Shown: positions 44,801 to 57,215 of the stretch, in pieces
Layout of the letters: each line of letters opens with the position of its first letter
Numbering within the stretch: position 1 is the stretch's first letter
Assembly (NCBI GenBank): GCA_037127315.1
Contig: JBBBDQ010000330.1
Coordinates: forward strand, 1,281,001-1,345,000
Source of the DNA: Ascarosepion bandense
Taxonomy: Eukaryota; Mollusca; Cephalopoda; Sepiida; Sepiidae
DNA: 64,000 nucleotides
Direction of reading: 5' to 3'
Program-made: the position numbers and the translations under genes
Notes under the pieces: generated by a model
Told to the model about the DNA's origin: nothing
Seen by the model: the letters and a program-made list of their open reading frames with translations, nothing else
Database searches by the model: none

Positions 44801-47800
44801 TTTTCACGCGTTTCTTCTCTCTCTCTCTCTATTTCCTCTTTCTTCTCTCTCTCTCTATTTTCCACTCGTTTTCTTCTCTCTCTCTCTTTCCACTCGTTTC
44901 TTCTCTCTCTCTCTTTCTGCTCATTCTTCTCTCTCTCTCTCTTCTCGATTTCTTCTCTCTCTCTCTCCTTTTCACTCATTTTCTCTCTCTCTCCTTTTCT
45001 CGTTTTCTTCTCTCTCTCTCCTTACTATCGTTTTCTTCTCTCTCTCTCCTTTTCCCTCGTTTCTTCTTCTCTCTCTCTCTTTCTTTTACTCGTTTTCTTC
45101 TTCTCTCTCTCTCCCTTTTCACTCATTTTCTTCTTCTCTCTCTCTCCTTTTCCTCGTTTTCTTCTTCTCTCTCTCTCGCGCACTCATTTTCTTCTTCTCT
45201 CTCTCTCCTTTTCGCTCGTTTTCTTCTTCTCTCTCTCTCCTTTATCGTTTTCTTCTTTTTCTTTCTCTCTCTCTCTCTCTTCCTTTTCTCTCTCTCTCTT
45301 TCTTCTCTCTCCTTTTCTTTCGTTTTCTTCTCTCTCCTTTCACTCGTTTTCTTCTCTCTCTCCTTTCACTCGTTTTCTTCTCTCTCTCTCTCCTTTTCCA
45401 TCGTTTTCTTCTCTCTCTCCTTTTTCCTCGTTTTCTTCTCTCTCTCCTTTTCACTCGTTTTGTTCTCTCTCTCTTTTCACTCGTTTTCTTCTCTCTCTCT
45501 CCTTTTCACTCGTTTTCTTCTCTCTCTCTCCTTTTCACTCGTTTTCTTCTCTCTGTCTCTTTTCACTCGTTTCTTTCTTCTCTCTCCTTTTCACTCGTTT
45601 TCTTCTCTCTCTCTCTCCCTTTTCACTCGTTTTCTTCTCTCTCTCTCCTTTTCACTCATTTCTTCTCTCTCTCTCCTTTTCCTCGTTTTCTTCTCTCTCT
45701 CTCCTTCCTCATTTTCTTCTCTCTCTCCTTTTCACTCGTTTTCTTCTTCTCTCTCTCTCCTTTTCACTCGTTTTCTTCTTCTATCTCTCTCTCCTTTTCA
45801 CTTGTTTTCTTCTTCTCTCTCTCCTTTTCACTCGTTTTCTTCTTTTCTTTCTCTCTCTCTCTCTCTCTCCTTTCTCTCTCTCTCTTTCTTCTCTCTCTCC
45901 TTTTCACTCGTTTTCTTCTTCTCTCTCTCTCCCCTTTTCACTCGTTTTCTTCTTCCTCTCTCTCTCCTTTTCATCGTTTTCTTCTTCTCTCTCTCTCTCC
46001 CTTTTCCTCGTTTTCTTCTTTCTCTCTCTCTCCTTTTCACTCGTTTCTTCTCTCTCTCTCTCTCCTTTCTATCGTTTTCTTCTTCTCTCTCTCTCTCTCA
46101 CTCGTTTTCTTCTTTTCTTTCTCTCTCTCTCTCTCTCCTTTTCTCTCTCTCTCTTTCTTCTCTCTCTCGCTTACTCACTCATTTTCTTTCTTCTCTCTCC
46201 TTCTCACTCACTCGTTTTCTTCTCTCTCCTTTTCACTCGTTTTCTTCTCTCTCTCCTTTTCACTCGTTTTCTTCTTCTCTCTATCTCACTCACTCATTTT
46301 CTTCTCTCTCTCTCTCCTTTTCACTCGTTTTCTTCTCTCTCTCTCTCCTTTTCACTCGTTTTCTTCTCTCTCTCTCCTTTCCTCGTTTTCTTCTTCTCTC
46401 TATCTTCTTTCACTCGTTTTCTTCTCTCTCTCCTTTCTCGCTCTTTTCTTCTTGTCTCTCTCCCTTTTCACTCATTTTCTTCTCTCTCTCTCCCCTCCCT
46501 TTTCACTCATTTTCTTCTCTCTTCCTCTCTCTCTCTCACTCACTCGTTTTCCTTCTCTCTCTCACTCACTCGTTTTCTTCTCTCTCTCCTTTTCACTCGT
46601 TTTTTTCTTCTCTCTCTCTCTGCCTGCTCATTCTTTCTCTCTCCTTGCTATCATTCTTCTCTCTCTCTCTTTATCGTTTTCTTCTTCTCTCTCTCTCCTT
46701 TTCACTCATTTTCTTCTCTCTCTCTCTCCTTTCACTCGTTTTCTTCTTCTCTCTCTCTCTCCCTTTTCACTCGTTTTTCTTCTTCTCTCTCTCTCTCTCC
46801 TTTCCTCGTTTTCTTCTTCTCTCTCTCCCTTTTCACTCGTTTTCTTCTTCTCTCTCTCTCCTTTCACTCGTTTTCCTTCTTTTTCTTTCTCTCTCTCTCT
46901 CTCTCCTTTTCTCTCTCTCTCTTTCTTCTCTCTCTCCTTTCACTCGTTTTCTTCTCTCTCTCCTTTTCATCGTTTTCTTCTCTCTCTCCTTTTCACTCAT
47001 TTTCTTCTCTCTCACTCACTCGTTTTCTTCTCTTTCTATCTCCTTTCACTCTGTTTTCTTCTCTCTCTCTCCTTTTCTCGTTTTCTTCTCTCTCTCTCTC
47101 GCCCTCCCTCCCGTTTTCTTTCTCTCTCTCTCTCCTTTTCACTCGTTTTCGTCTCTCTCTCTCTCTTTTCACTCATTCATCTCTCTCTCTCTCCTTTTTC
47201 ACTCGTTTTCTTCTTCTCTCTCTTTCTCTTTTCTCGTTCTTCTCTCTCTCTCTTTCTTTCTTGTCTCTCTCTCTTTCACTCATTTTCTTCTCTCTCTCTC
47301 TCGCCCCTTTTCACTCGTTTTCTTCTCTCTTTCTCTCTCTCTCGCCCTCGCTCGTTTTCTTCTCTCTCTCCTTTTCACTCGTTTTCTTCTCTCTCTCCTT
47401 TTCACTCGTTTTCTCTCTCTCTCCTTTTTCACTCGTTTTCTTCTTCTCTCTCTCTCCTTTTCTATCGTTTTCTTTCTTTTCTTTCTCTCTCTCTCTCTCC
47501 TTTCTCTCTCTCTCTTTCTTCTCTCTCTCTTTTCACTCGTTTTCCTTCTTCTCTCTCTCTCTTTTCGTATCGTTTTCTTCTTCCCTCTCTCTCTCCTTTT
47601 CACTCGTTTTCTTCTTCTCTCTCTCTCTCTCTCCTTTTCACTCGTTTTCTTCTTCTCTCTCTCTCTCCTTCACCCATCGTTTTCTTCTTCTCTCTCTCTC
47701 TCCTTTTCACTCGTTTCTTCTTCTCTCTCTCTCCCTTTTCACTCGTTTTCTTCTTTTTCTTTCTCTCTCTCTCTCTCTCCCTTTCTCTCTCTCTCTCTTT

Positions 47801-49555
47801 CTTCTCTCTCTCGCACCACTCGTTTTCTTCTCTCTCTCCTTTTCACTCGTTTTCTTCTCTCTCTCCTTACTATCGTTTTCTTCTTCTCTCTCTTTCACTC
47901 GTTTTCTCCTTCTCTCTATCTCCTTTCACTCATTTCTTCTCTCTCTCTCTCCTTTTCACTCTTTTCTTCTCTCTCTCTCTCTTTTCACTCTTTCTTCTCT
48001 CTCTCTCCTTTTATCGTTTTCTTCTTCTCTCTATCTTCTTTTCACTCGTTTTCTTCTCTCTCTCTCCTTTCCTCTTTTTTCTTCTTGTCTCTCTCTCCTT
48101 TCCTCGTTTTCTTCTCTCTCTCCTTCCTCTCGACTTTCTTCTCTCTTTCTCTCTCTCCTTTTCACTCATTTTCTCTCTCTCTCTCTTCTCACTCGTTTTC
48201 TTCTTCTCTCTATCTTCTTTTCACTCTCGTTTTCTTCTCTCTCTCTCCTTTTCACTCTTTTTCTTCTTGTCTCTCTCTCCTTTTCTATCGTTTTCTTCTC
48301 TCCCTCTCTCTCCCTTCCTGCCTATCGTTTTCTTCTCTCTTTCTCTCTCTCTCCTTTTCACTCATTTTCTTCTCTCTCACTTTTCACTCATTTTCTTCTC
48401 TCTCTCCTTTTCACTCATTTTCTTCTCTCTCTCCTTTTCACTCGTTTTCTTCTCTCTCTCACTCACTCGTTTTTCTTCTTCTCTCTCTCTCCTTTTCACT
48501 CATTTTCTTCTTCTCTCTCTCCCTTTCACTCATTTTCTTCTCTCTCTCTCTCCTTTTCACTCGTTTTTCTTCTTCTCTCTCTCTCTCCTTTTCACTCGTT
48601 TTCTTCTTCTCTCTCTCTCTCATACTATCGTTTTCTTCTTCTCTCTCTCTCCTTTTCTTTCGTTTTCTTCTTTTCTTTCTCTCTCTCTCTCTCTCTTTTC
48701 TCTCTCTCTCTCTTTCTTCTCTCTCTCCTTTTCACTCGTTTTCTTCTCTCTCTCCTTTCACTCGTTTTCTTCTCTCTCCTTTTCACTCGTTTTCTTCTCT
48801 CTGTCTCACTCACTCATTTCTTCTTCTCTCCTATCTCACTCACTCATTCTTCTCTCTCTCTCCTTCCTCGTTCTCTTCTCTCTCTCTCTCTCCTTTTCAC
48901 TCGTTTTCGTCTCTCTCTCTCTCACTCACTCGTTTTCTTCTTCTCTCTATCTTCTTTTCACTCATTTCTTCTCTCTCTCTCCCTTTTCACTCTTTTTCTT
49001 CTTGTCTCTCTCTCCTTTTCACTCGTTTTCTTCTCTCTCTCTCTCGCCCCTTTTCACTCGTTTTCTTCTCTCTTTCTCTCTCTCTCCTTTTCACTCGTTT
49101 TCTTCTCTCTCTCCTTTTCACTCGTTTTCTTCTCTCTCTCCTTTTCACTCGTTTTCTTCTCTCTCTCCTTTTCACTCGTTTTCTTCTCTCTCTCCTTTTC
49201 ACTCGTTTTCTTCTTCTCTCTCTCTCTCCTTTTCACTCGTTTTCTTCTTCTCTCTCTCTCCTTTTCACTCGTTTTCTTCTCTCTCTCTCTCCTTTTCACT
49301 CGTTTTCTTCTTCTCTCTCTCTCCTTTTCACTCGTTTTCTTCTTCTCTCTCTCTCCTTTTCACTCGTTTTCTTCTTCTCTCTCTCTCCTTTTCACTCTTT
49401 TTCTTCTTGTCTCTCTCTCCTTTTCACTCGTTTTCTTCTCTCTCTCTCTCGCCCCTTTTCACTCGTTTTCTTCTCTCTTTCTCTCTCTCTCCTTTTCACT
49501 CGTTTTCTTCTCTCTCTCCTTTTCACTCGTTTTCTTCTCTCTCTCCTTTTCACTC
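44800..49555. repeat. Satellite sub-block 4 (TTTTCACTCG type with higher-order units)
   Basis: More irregular monomers, with frequent loss of part of the CACTCG word. Landmark words CTTGTCTCTCTC and TTTTCTTTCTCTCTCTCTC recur; the former at 46451, 47260, 48084, 49001 and 49406 shows spacings near multiples of 405-412 bp for most intervals. Confidence 0.8.
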
Positions 49556-51630
49556 GTTTTTTTCTCTCACTCTCTGTCATTTCCACTCGTTTTTTTCTCT
49601 CACGCTCTGTCCTTTCCACTCGTTTTTTCTCTCACGCTCTGTCCTTTCCACCCGTTTCTCTCTCTCTCCTTTCAACCCGTTTCTCTCTCTCTCTCCTTTC
49701 CACCCGTTTCTCTCTCTCTCTCCTTTCCACCCGTTTCTCTCTCTCTCTCCTTTCCACCCGTTTCTCTCTCTCTCTCCTTTCCACCCGTTTCTCTCTCTCT
49801 CTCCTTTCCACCCGTTTCTCTCTCCTTTCCACCCGTTTCTCTCTCCTTTCCACCCGTTTCTCTCTCCTTTCCACCCGTTTCTCTCTCTCTCTCTCCCTTT
49901 CCACCCGTTTCTTTCTCTCTCTCCTTTCCACTCGATTTCTCTCTCTCTCTCTCTCTCTCTGTCCTTTCCACGCGTTTTTTTCTCTCTCTCTGTCCTTTCC
50001 ACGCGTCTCTCTCTCTCTCTCTCTCTCTCTGTCCTTTCCACACGTTTCTCTCTCTCTCTGTCCTTTCCACACGTTTTTCTCTCTCTCTCTCTGTCCTTTC
50101 CACGTGTTTTTTTCTCTCTCTGTCCTTTCCACGCGTTTTTTATCTCTCTCTGTCCTTTCCACGCGTTTTTTTCTCTCTCTGTCCTTTCCCCTCCCGTTTT
50201 TCTCTCTCTCTGTCCTTTCCACTAGTTTCTCTCTCTCTCTCTCTCTCTCTCTCTGTCCTTTCCACTCGTTTTTCTCTTTCTCTCCTTTCCACTCGTTTTT
50301 CTCTTTCTCTCCTTTCCACTCGTTTTTCTCTTTCTCTCCTTTCCACTCGTTTTTCTCTTTCTCTCCTTTCCACTCGTTTTCTTCTCTCTTTCCTTTCCAC
50401 TCGTTTTCTTCTCTCTTTCCTTTCCACTCGTTTTCTTCTCTCTTTTCTTTCCACTCGTTTTCTTCTCTCTCTCCTTTCCACTCGTTTTCTTCTTCTCTCT
50501 CTCTTTTCCACTCGTTTTCTTCTCTCTCTTTTCCACTCGTTTTCTTCTCTCTCTCGCTCTCTCTTTTCCACTCGTTTTCTTCTCTCTCTCTCTCTCTCCT
50601 TTCCACTCGTTTTCTACTCTCTCTCTCTTTTCCACTCGTTTTCTTCTCTCTCTCTCTCCTTTCCACTCGTTTTCTTCTCTCTCTCCTTTCCACTCGTTTT
50701 CTTACTCTCTCTCTTTTCCACTCGTTTTCTTCTCTCTCTCTCTCTTTTCCACTCGTTTTCTTCTCTCTCTCTCTCTCTTTTCCACTCGTTTTCTTTTCTC
50801 TCTCTCTCTCTTTTCCACTCGTTTTCTTCTCTCTCTCTCTCTCTCTCCTTTCCACTCGTTTTCTTCTCTCTCTCTCTCTCCTTTCCACTCGTTTTCTACT
50901 CTCTCTCTCTTTTCCACTCGTTTTCTCTCTCTCTCTCTTTTCCACTCGTTTTCTTTCTTCTCTCTCTCTCTTTTCCACTCGTTTTCTTCTCTCTCTCTCT
51001 CTCTCTCCTTTCCACTCGTTTTCTTCTTTTCTCTCTCTCTCTCTTTTCCACTCGTTTTCTTCTCTCTCTCTCTCTTTTCCATCTCTTTTCTTTCTCTCTC
51101 TCTCTCTTTTCCACTCGTTTTCTTCTCTCTCTCTCTCTTTTCCACTCTTTTCTTCTCTCTCTCTCTTTTTCCACTCGTTTTCTTCTCTCTCTCACTCTCT
51201 TTTCCTTTCTCTTCTCTCTCTCTCTCTCTTTTCCACTCGTTTTCTTCTCTCTCTCTCTTTTCCACTCGTTTTCTTCTCACTCTCTCTTTTCACTCGTTTT
51301 CTTTTCTTCTCTCTCTCTCTCTTTTCCTCTCTCGTTTTCTTCTCTCTCTCTCTCTTTTCCACGCGTTTTCTTCTCTCTCTCTCTCTTTTCCACTCGTTTT
51401 CTTCTCTCTCTCTCTCTCTTTTTCACTCGTTTTCTTCTCTCTCTCTCTCTCTTTTCCACTCGTTTTCTTCTCTCTCTCTCTCTTTTTCACTCGTTTTCTT
51501 CTCTCTCTCTCTGTTTTCCACTCATTTTCTTCTCTCTCTCTCTATTTCCACTCGTTTTCTTCTCTCTCTCTCTCTCTTTTCCACTCGTTTTCTTCTCTCT
51601 CTCTCTCTCTTTTCCACTCATTTTCTTCTC
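49556..51630. repeat. Satellite sub-block 5: duplicate of sub-blocks 2-3
   Basis: The rare landmarks CTGTCATTTCC (42631, 49574), TCAACCCG, CACGTG, and ACTAG (43418, 50221) recur in the same order. Offsets of 6943 and 6803 bp show a ~140-bp net deletion in one copy. Confidence 0.85.
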
Positions 51631-53930
51631 TCTCTCTCTCGCCCCTTTTCACTCATTCTTCTCTCTCTCTCTCGCCTGCCTATCGTTTTCTTCTCTCTCT
51701 CTCTCCTTGCTGCTCGTTTTCTTCTTGTCTCTCTCTCCTTTTCACTCGTTTTCTGTCTCTCTCTCTCGCCCCTTTCCTCGTTTTCTTCTCTTTCTCTCTC
51801 TCTCGCCTTTTCACTCGTTTTCTTCTTTTCTCTCTCTCTCCTTTTCACTCATTTCTTCTCTCTCTCTCTTTTCACTCGTTTTCTTCTCTCTCTCTCTCTC
51901 GCTTTTCACTCGTTTTCTTCTCTCTCTCTCTCCTTTTCACTCGTTTTCTTCTCTCTCTCTCCTTTTTCACTCGTTTTCTTCTCTCTCTCTCCCCCTTTTC
52001 ACTCGTTTCTTCTCTCTCTCTCCTTTTCACTCGTTTTCTTCTTCTCTCTCTCTCTTTCACTCGTTTCTTCTTCTCTCTCTCTCCTTTTCACTCGTTTTCT
52101 TCTTCTCTCTCTCCTTTTCCTCGTTTTCTTCTTCTCTCTCTCTCTCCCTTTTCACTCGTTTTCTTCTTCTCTCTCTCTCTCTTTCCTCGTTTTCTTCTTC
52201 TCTCTCTCTCCCTTTTCACTCATTTTCTTCTTCCCCTCTCTCTCCCTTTTCACTCGTTTTCTTCTTCTCTCTCTCTCCTTTTCACTCGTTTTCTTCTTCT
52301 CTCTCTCTCCTTTTCACTCGTTTTCTTCTCTCTCTCTCCTTTTCACTCGTTTTCTTCTTCTCTCTCTCTCCTTTTCCACTCGTTTTCTTCTTTTCTTTCT
52401 CTCTCTCTCTCTCTCCTTTTTCTCTCTCTCTCTTTCTTCTCTCTCTCCTTTTCACTCGTTTTCTTCTTCTCTCTCTCTCCTTTTCACTCGTTTTCTTCTT
52501 CCCTCTCTCTCTCCTTTTCACTCGTTTTCTTCTTCTCTCTCTCTCTCCCTTTTCACTCGTTTTCTTCTTCTCTCTCTCTCTCCTTTTCACTCATTTTCTT
52601 CTTCTCTCTCTCTCTCCTTTTCACTCGTTTTCTTCTTCTCTCTCTCTCCTTTTCACTCGTTTTCTTCTTTTCTTTCTCTCTCTCTCTCTCTCCTTTTCTC
52701 TCTCTCTCTTTCTTCTCTCTCTCCTTTTCTCTCTCTCTCTTTCTTCTCTCTCTCTTTTCACTCGTTTTCTTCTCTCTCTCCTTTTCACTCGTTTTCTTCT
52801 CTCTCTCCTTTTCACTCGTTTTTCTTCTCTCTATCTCCTTTCACTCGTTTTCTTCTTCTCTGTCTCCTTTCCATCGTTTTCTTCTCTCTCTCTCCTTTTT
52901 CTCGTTTTCTTCTCTCTCTCTCTCTTTTTACTCATTTTCTTCTCTCTCTCTCTCTTTTCACTCGTTTTCTTCTCTCTCTCTCTCCTTTTCACTCGTTTTC
53001 TTCTCTCTCTCTCTCCTTTTTATTCATTTTCTCTCTCTCTCCTTTTCACTCATTTCTTCTCTCTCTCTCCTTTCTCGTTTTCTTCTTCTCTCTATCTTCT
53101 TTTCACTCATTCTTCTCTCTCTCTCCTTTTCACTCTTTTTCTTCTTGTCTCTCTCTCCTTTTCACTCGTTTTCTTCTCTCTCTCTCTCTTCCCCTTTTCA
53201 CTCGTTTTCTTCTCTCTTTCTCTCTCTCTCCTTGCTCGTTTTCTTCTCTCTCTCCTTTTCACTCGTTTTCTTCTCTCTCTCCTTTTCACTCGTTTTCTTC
53301 TCTCTCTCCTTTTCACTCGTTTTCTTCTCTCTCTCCTTTTCCTCATTCTTCTCTCTCTCTCTCCCTTTCACTGTTTCTTCTTCTCTCTCTCTCCCTTTTC
53401 ACTCGTTTTCTTCTCTCTCTCTCCTTTTCACTCGTTTTCTTCTTCTCTCTCTCTCCTTTCTCGTTTTCTTCTCTCTCTCCTTTTCACTCGTTTTCTTCTT
53501 CTCTCTCTCCTTTTCACTCGTTTTCTTCTTCTCTCTCTCTCCTTTTCACTCTTTTTCTTCTTGTCTCTCTCTCCTTTTCACTCGTTTTCTTCTCTCTCTC
53601 TCTCGCCCCTTTTCACTCGTTTTCTTCTCTCTTTCTCTCTCTCTCCTTTTCACTCGTTTTCTTCTCTCTCTCCTTTTCACTCGTTTTCTTCTCTCTCTCC
53701 TTTTCACTCGTTTTCTTCTCTCTCTCCTTTTCACTCGTTTTCTTCTCTCTCTCCTTTTCACTCGTTTTCTTCTCTCTCTCCTTTTCACTCGTTTTCTTCT
53801 CTCTCTCCTTTTCACTCGTTTTCTTCTCTCTCTCTCTCCTTTTCACTCGTTTTCTTCTTCTCTCTCTCTCCTTTTCACTCGTTTTCTCCTTCTCTCTCTC
53901 TCCTTTTCACTCGTTTTCTTCTCTCTCTCC
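51630..53930. repeat. Satellite sub-block 6 (return of sub-block 4 type)
   Basis: Same landmark words as sub-block 4; CTTGTCTCTCTC at 51724, 53144 and 53560, the last two 416 bp apart. Confidence 0.8.
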
Positions 53931-54845
53931 TTTCCCCTCGTTTCTCTCTCTCTCTCTGTCATTTCCACGCGTTTCTCTCTCTCTGTGTCCTTTCCACGCG
54001 TTTCTCTGTCTGTCTGTCTCTGTCTCTCTCCCTGTCTCTCTCTCTCTCTCTCTCTCTCTGTCCTTTCCACTCGTTTTTCTGTCTCTCTCTCTCCCTGTCC
54101 TTTCCACTAGTTTTGTTTTCTCTCTCTCTCTGTCCTTTCCACTCGTTTTGTTTTCTCTCTCTCTCTCTGTCCTTTCCTCTCGTATTTTTCTCTCTCTCTG
54201 TCTTTCCACTCGTTTTTTTTCTCTCTTTGTCTTTTCCACTCGTTTTTCTGTCTCTCTCTCCCTCTTTCTATTCCACTCGTTTTCTCTCCCCCCTCTCTCT
54301 GTCCTTTTCACTCGTTTTCACTCTCTCTCTATCCTTCCTATCTCTCGTTTTCTCTCTCTTTTTCACTCTGGGATTTCTCTCTCTCTCTCTGTCTCTCTCT
54401 CTCTCTTTCAACTCGATTTCTCTCTCTCTCTCTTTCCACTCGTTTGTCTCTCTCTCTCTCTTTCTTTCCACCGTTTGTCTCTCTCTCTCTTTCTCTTTCC
54501 ACTCTGTTTGTCTCTCTCTCTCTTTCTTTCCATCTGTTTGTCTCTCTCTCTTTCCACTCGTTTGTCTCTCTCTCTCCTTTCCACTCGTTTGTCTCTCTCT
54601 CTCTCTCCCTCTCCACTCGTTTGTCTCTCTCTCTCTTTCTCTCCACTCGTTTGTCTCTCTCTCTCCCTCCACTCGTTTGTCTCTCTCTCTCCTTCCTCCA
54701 CTCGTTTGTCTCTCTCCCTCTCCACTCGTTTGTCTCTCTCTCCTCTCCACTCGTTTGTCTCTCTCTCCCTCCACTGTTTGTCTCTCTCTCCTCTCCACTC
54801 GTTTGTCTCTCTCTCTCTCCTCTCCACTCGTTTGTCTCTCTCACT
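53930..54845. repeat. Satellite sub-block 7 (CACGCG, GTTTTGTTTT and CGTTTGTC types)
   Basis: A transition zone with CACGCG and TTTTGTTTT monomers, then ~17 monomers with CACTCGTTTGTCTC. Confidence 0.8.
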
Positions 54846-57215
54846 CTCTGCACTCGTTATTGTCTCTCTGTGTCCTCTGCACTGTTATTGTCTCTCTCTG
54901 TGTCCTTTGCACTCGTTATTGTCTCTCTCTGTGTCCTCTGCACTCGTTATTGTCTCTCTCTGTGTCCTTTTGCACTCGTTATTGTCTCTCTCTGTGTCCT
55001 TTGCACTCTGCTATTGTCTCTCTCTGTGTCCTTTGCACTCGTTATTGTCTCTCTGTGTCCTTTGCACTCGTTATTGTCTCTCTCTGTGTGTCCTTTGCAC
55101 TCGTTATTGTCTCTCTCTGTGTCCTTTGCACTCGTTATTGTCTCTCTCTGTGTCCTTTGCACTCGTTATTGTCTCTCTCTGTGTCCTCTGCACTCGTTAG
55201 TTATTGTCTCTCTCTGTGTCCTCTGCACTCGTTATTGTCTCTCTCTGTGTCCTCTGCACTCGTTATTGTCTCTCTCTGTGTCCTCTGCACTCGTTATTGT
55301 CTCTCTCTGTGTCCCTCTGCACTCACATATCTCTCTCTGTGTCCTCTGCACTCGTTATTGTCTCTCTCTGCGTCCTCTCGGTGGAATTGCTATTGTCTCT
55401 GTGTCCTCTGCACTCGTTATTGTCTCTCTCTGTGTCCTCTGCACTCGTTATTGTCTCTCTCTGTGTCCTCTGCACTCGTTGTCTCTCTCTGTGTCCTCTG
55501 CACTCATTGTCTCTCTCTGTGTCTCTGCACTCGTTATTGTCTCTCTCTGTGTCCTCTGCACTCTCTATTGTCTCTCTCTCTGTGTCCTCTGCACTCGTTA
55601 TTGTCTCTCTCTGTGTCCTCTGCACTGTTATTGTCTCTCTCTGTGTCCTCTGCACTCTTGCTATTGTCTCTCTCTGTGTCCTCTGCACTCGTTATTGTCT
55701 CTCTCTGTGTCCTCTGCACTCGTTACGTCTCTCTCTGTGTCCTCTGCATCTCCGTTATTGTCTCTCTCTGTGTCCTTCCTGCACTCGTTATTGTCTCTCT
55801 CTGTGTCCTCTGCACTCGTTATTGTCTCTCTCTGTGTCCTCTGCACTCATTATTGTCTCTCTCTGTGTCCTCTGCACTCGTTATTGTCTCTCTCTGGTGT
55901 GTCCTCTGCACTCGTTATTGTCTCTCTCTGTGTCCTCTGCACTCGTTATTGTCTCTCTCTGTGTCCTCTGCACTCGTTATTGTCTCTCTCTGTGTCCTCT
56001 GCACTCGTTATTGTCTCTCTCTGTGTCCTCTGCACTCGTTATTGTCTCTCTCTGTGTCCTCTGCACTCGTTATTGTCTCTCTGTGTCCTTCATGCACTCG
56101 TTATTGTCTCTCTCTGTGTCCTCTGCACCCTGCCATTGTCTCTGTGTCCTCTGCACTCGTTATTGTCTCTCTCTGTGTCCCTGCACTCAGTTATTGTCTC
56201 TCTCTCTGTGTCCCTGTACCTGTTATTGTCTCTCTGTGTCCTCTGCACTCGTTATTGTCTCTCTCTGTGTCCTCTGCACTCGTTATTGTCTCTCTCTGTG
56301 TCCTCTCTGCACTCATTGTCTCTCTCTGTGTCCTCTGCACTCGTTATTGTCTCTCTCTGTGTCCTCTGCACCTGCTATTTGTCTCTCTCTGTGTCCCTCT
56401 GCACTTATTGTCTCTCTCTGTGTCCCTCTCTGCACTGTTATTGCTCTCTCTGTGTCCCCCGTGCCTGCTATTGTCTCTCTCTGTGTCCTCTGCACTCGTT
56501 ATTGTCTCTCTCTGTGTCCTTTGCACTCGTTATTGTCTCTCTCTGTGTCCTTTGCACTCGTTATTGTCTCTCTCTGTAGTCCTTGCACTCGTTATTGTCT
56601 TCTCTGTGTCCTTTGCACTCGTTATTGTTCCCTCTGTGTCCTTTGCACTCGTTATTGTCTCTGTGTCCTTTGCACTCGTTATTGTCTCTCTCTGTGTCCT
56701 TTGCACTCGTTATTGTCTCTCCTCTCTGTGTCCTTTGCATCCCTATTGTCTCTCTCTGTGTCCTTTGCACTCGTTATCTCTCTCAGGTCCTTTGCACTCG
56801 TTATTGTCTCTCTCTGTGTCCTTTGCACCTATTGTTCTCTGTCCTTTGCACTCGTTATTGTCTCTCTCTGTGTCCTTTGCACTCGTTATTGTCTCTCTCT
56901 GTGTCCTTGCACTCGTTATTGTCTCTGTGTCCTTTGCACTCTATTGTCTCTTCTTGTGTCCTTTTGCACTCGTTATTGTCTCTCTCTGTGTCCTTTGCAC
57001 TCGTTATTGTCTCTCTCTGTGTCCTTTGCACTCGTTATTGTCTCTCTCTGTGTCCTTTGCACTCAAGTATTGTCTCTCTCTGTCCTTGCACTCAGTATTG
57101 TCTCTCTCTGTGTCCTTTGCACTCGTTTTATTGTCTCTCTGTGTCCTTTGCACTGCTTATTGTCTCTCTCTGTGTCCTTTGCACTCGTTATTGTCTCTCT
57201 CTGTGTCCTTTGCAC
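54846..57215. repeat. Satellite sub-block 8 (31-bp TGCACTCGTTATTGTC type)
   Basis: About 76 monomers of 31 bp, each TGCACTCGTTATTGTC then CTCTCTCTGTGTCC and CT or TT. It is split into TT-type flanks and a CT-type centre (roughly 55180-56510). It is the longest single-type block in the array. Confidence 0.9.

Noticed and set aside
54846..57215. 31-bp direct repeats resembling a CRISPR array
   Set aside because: Repeats are contiguous with no unique spacers, in a eukaryotic setting with no cas gene.
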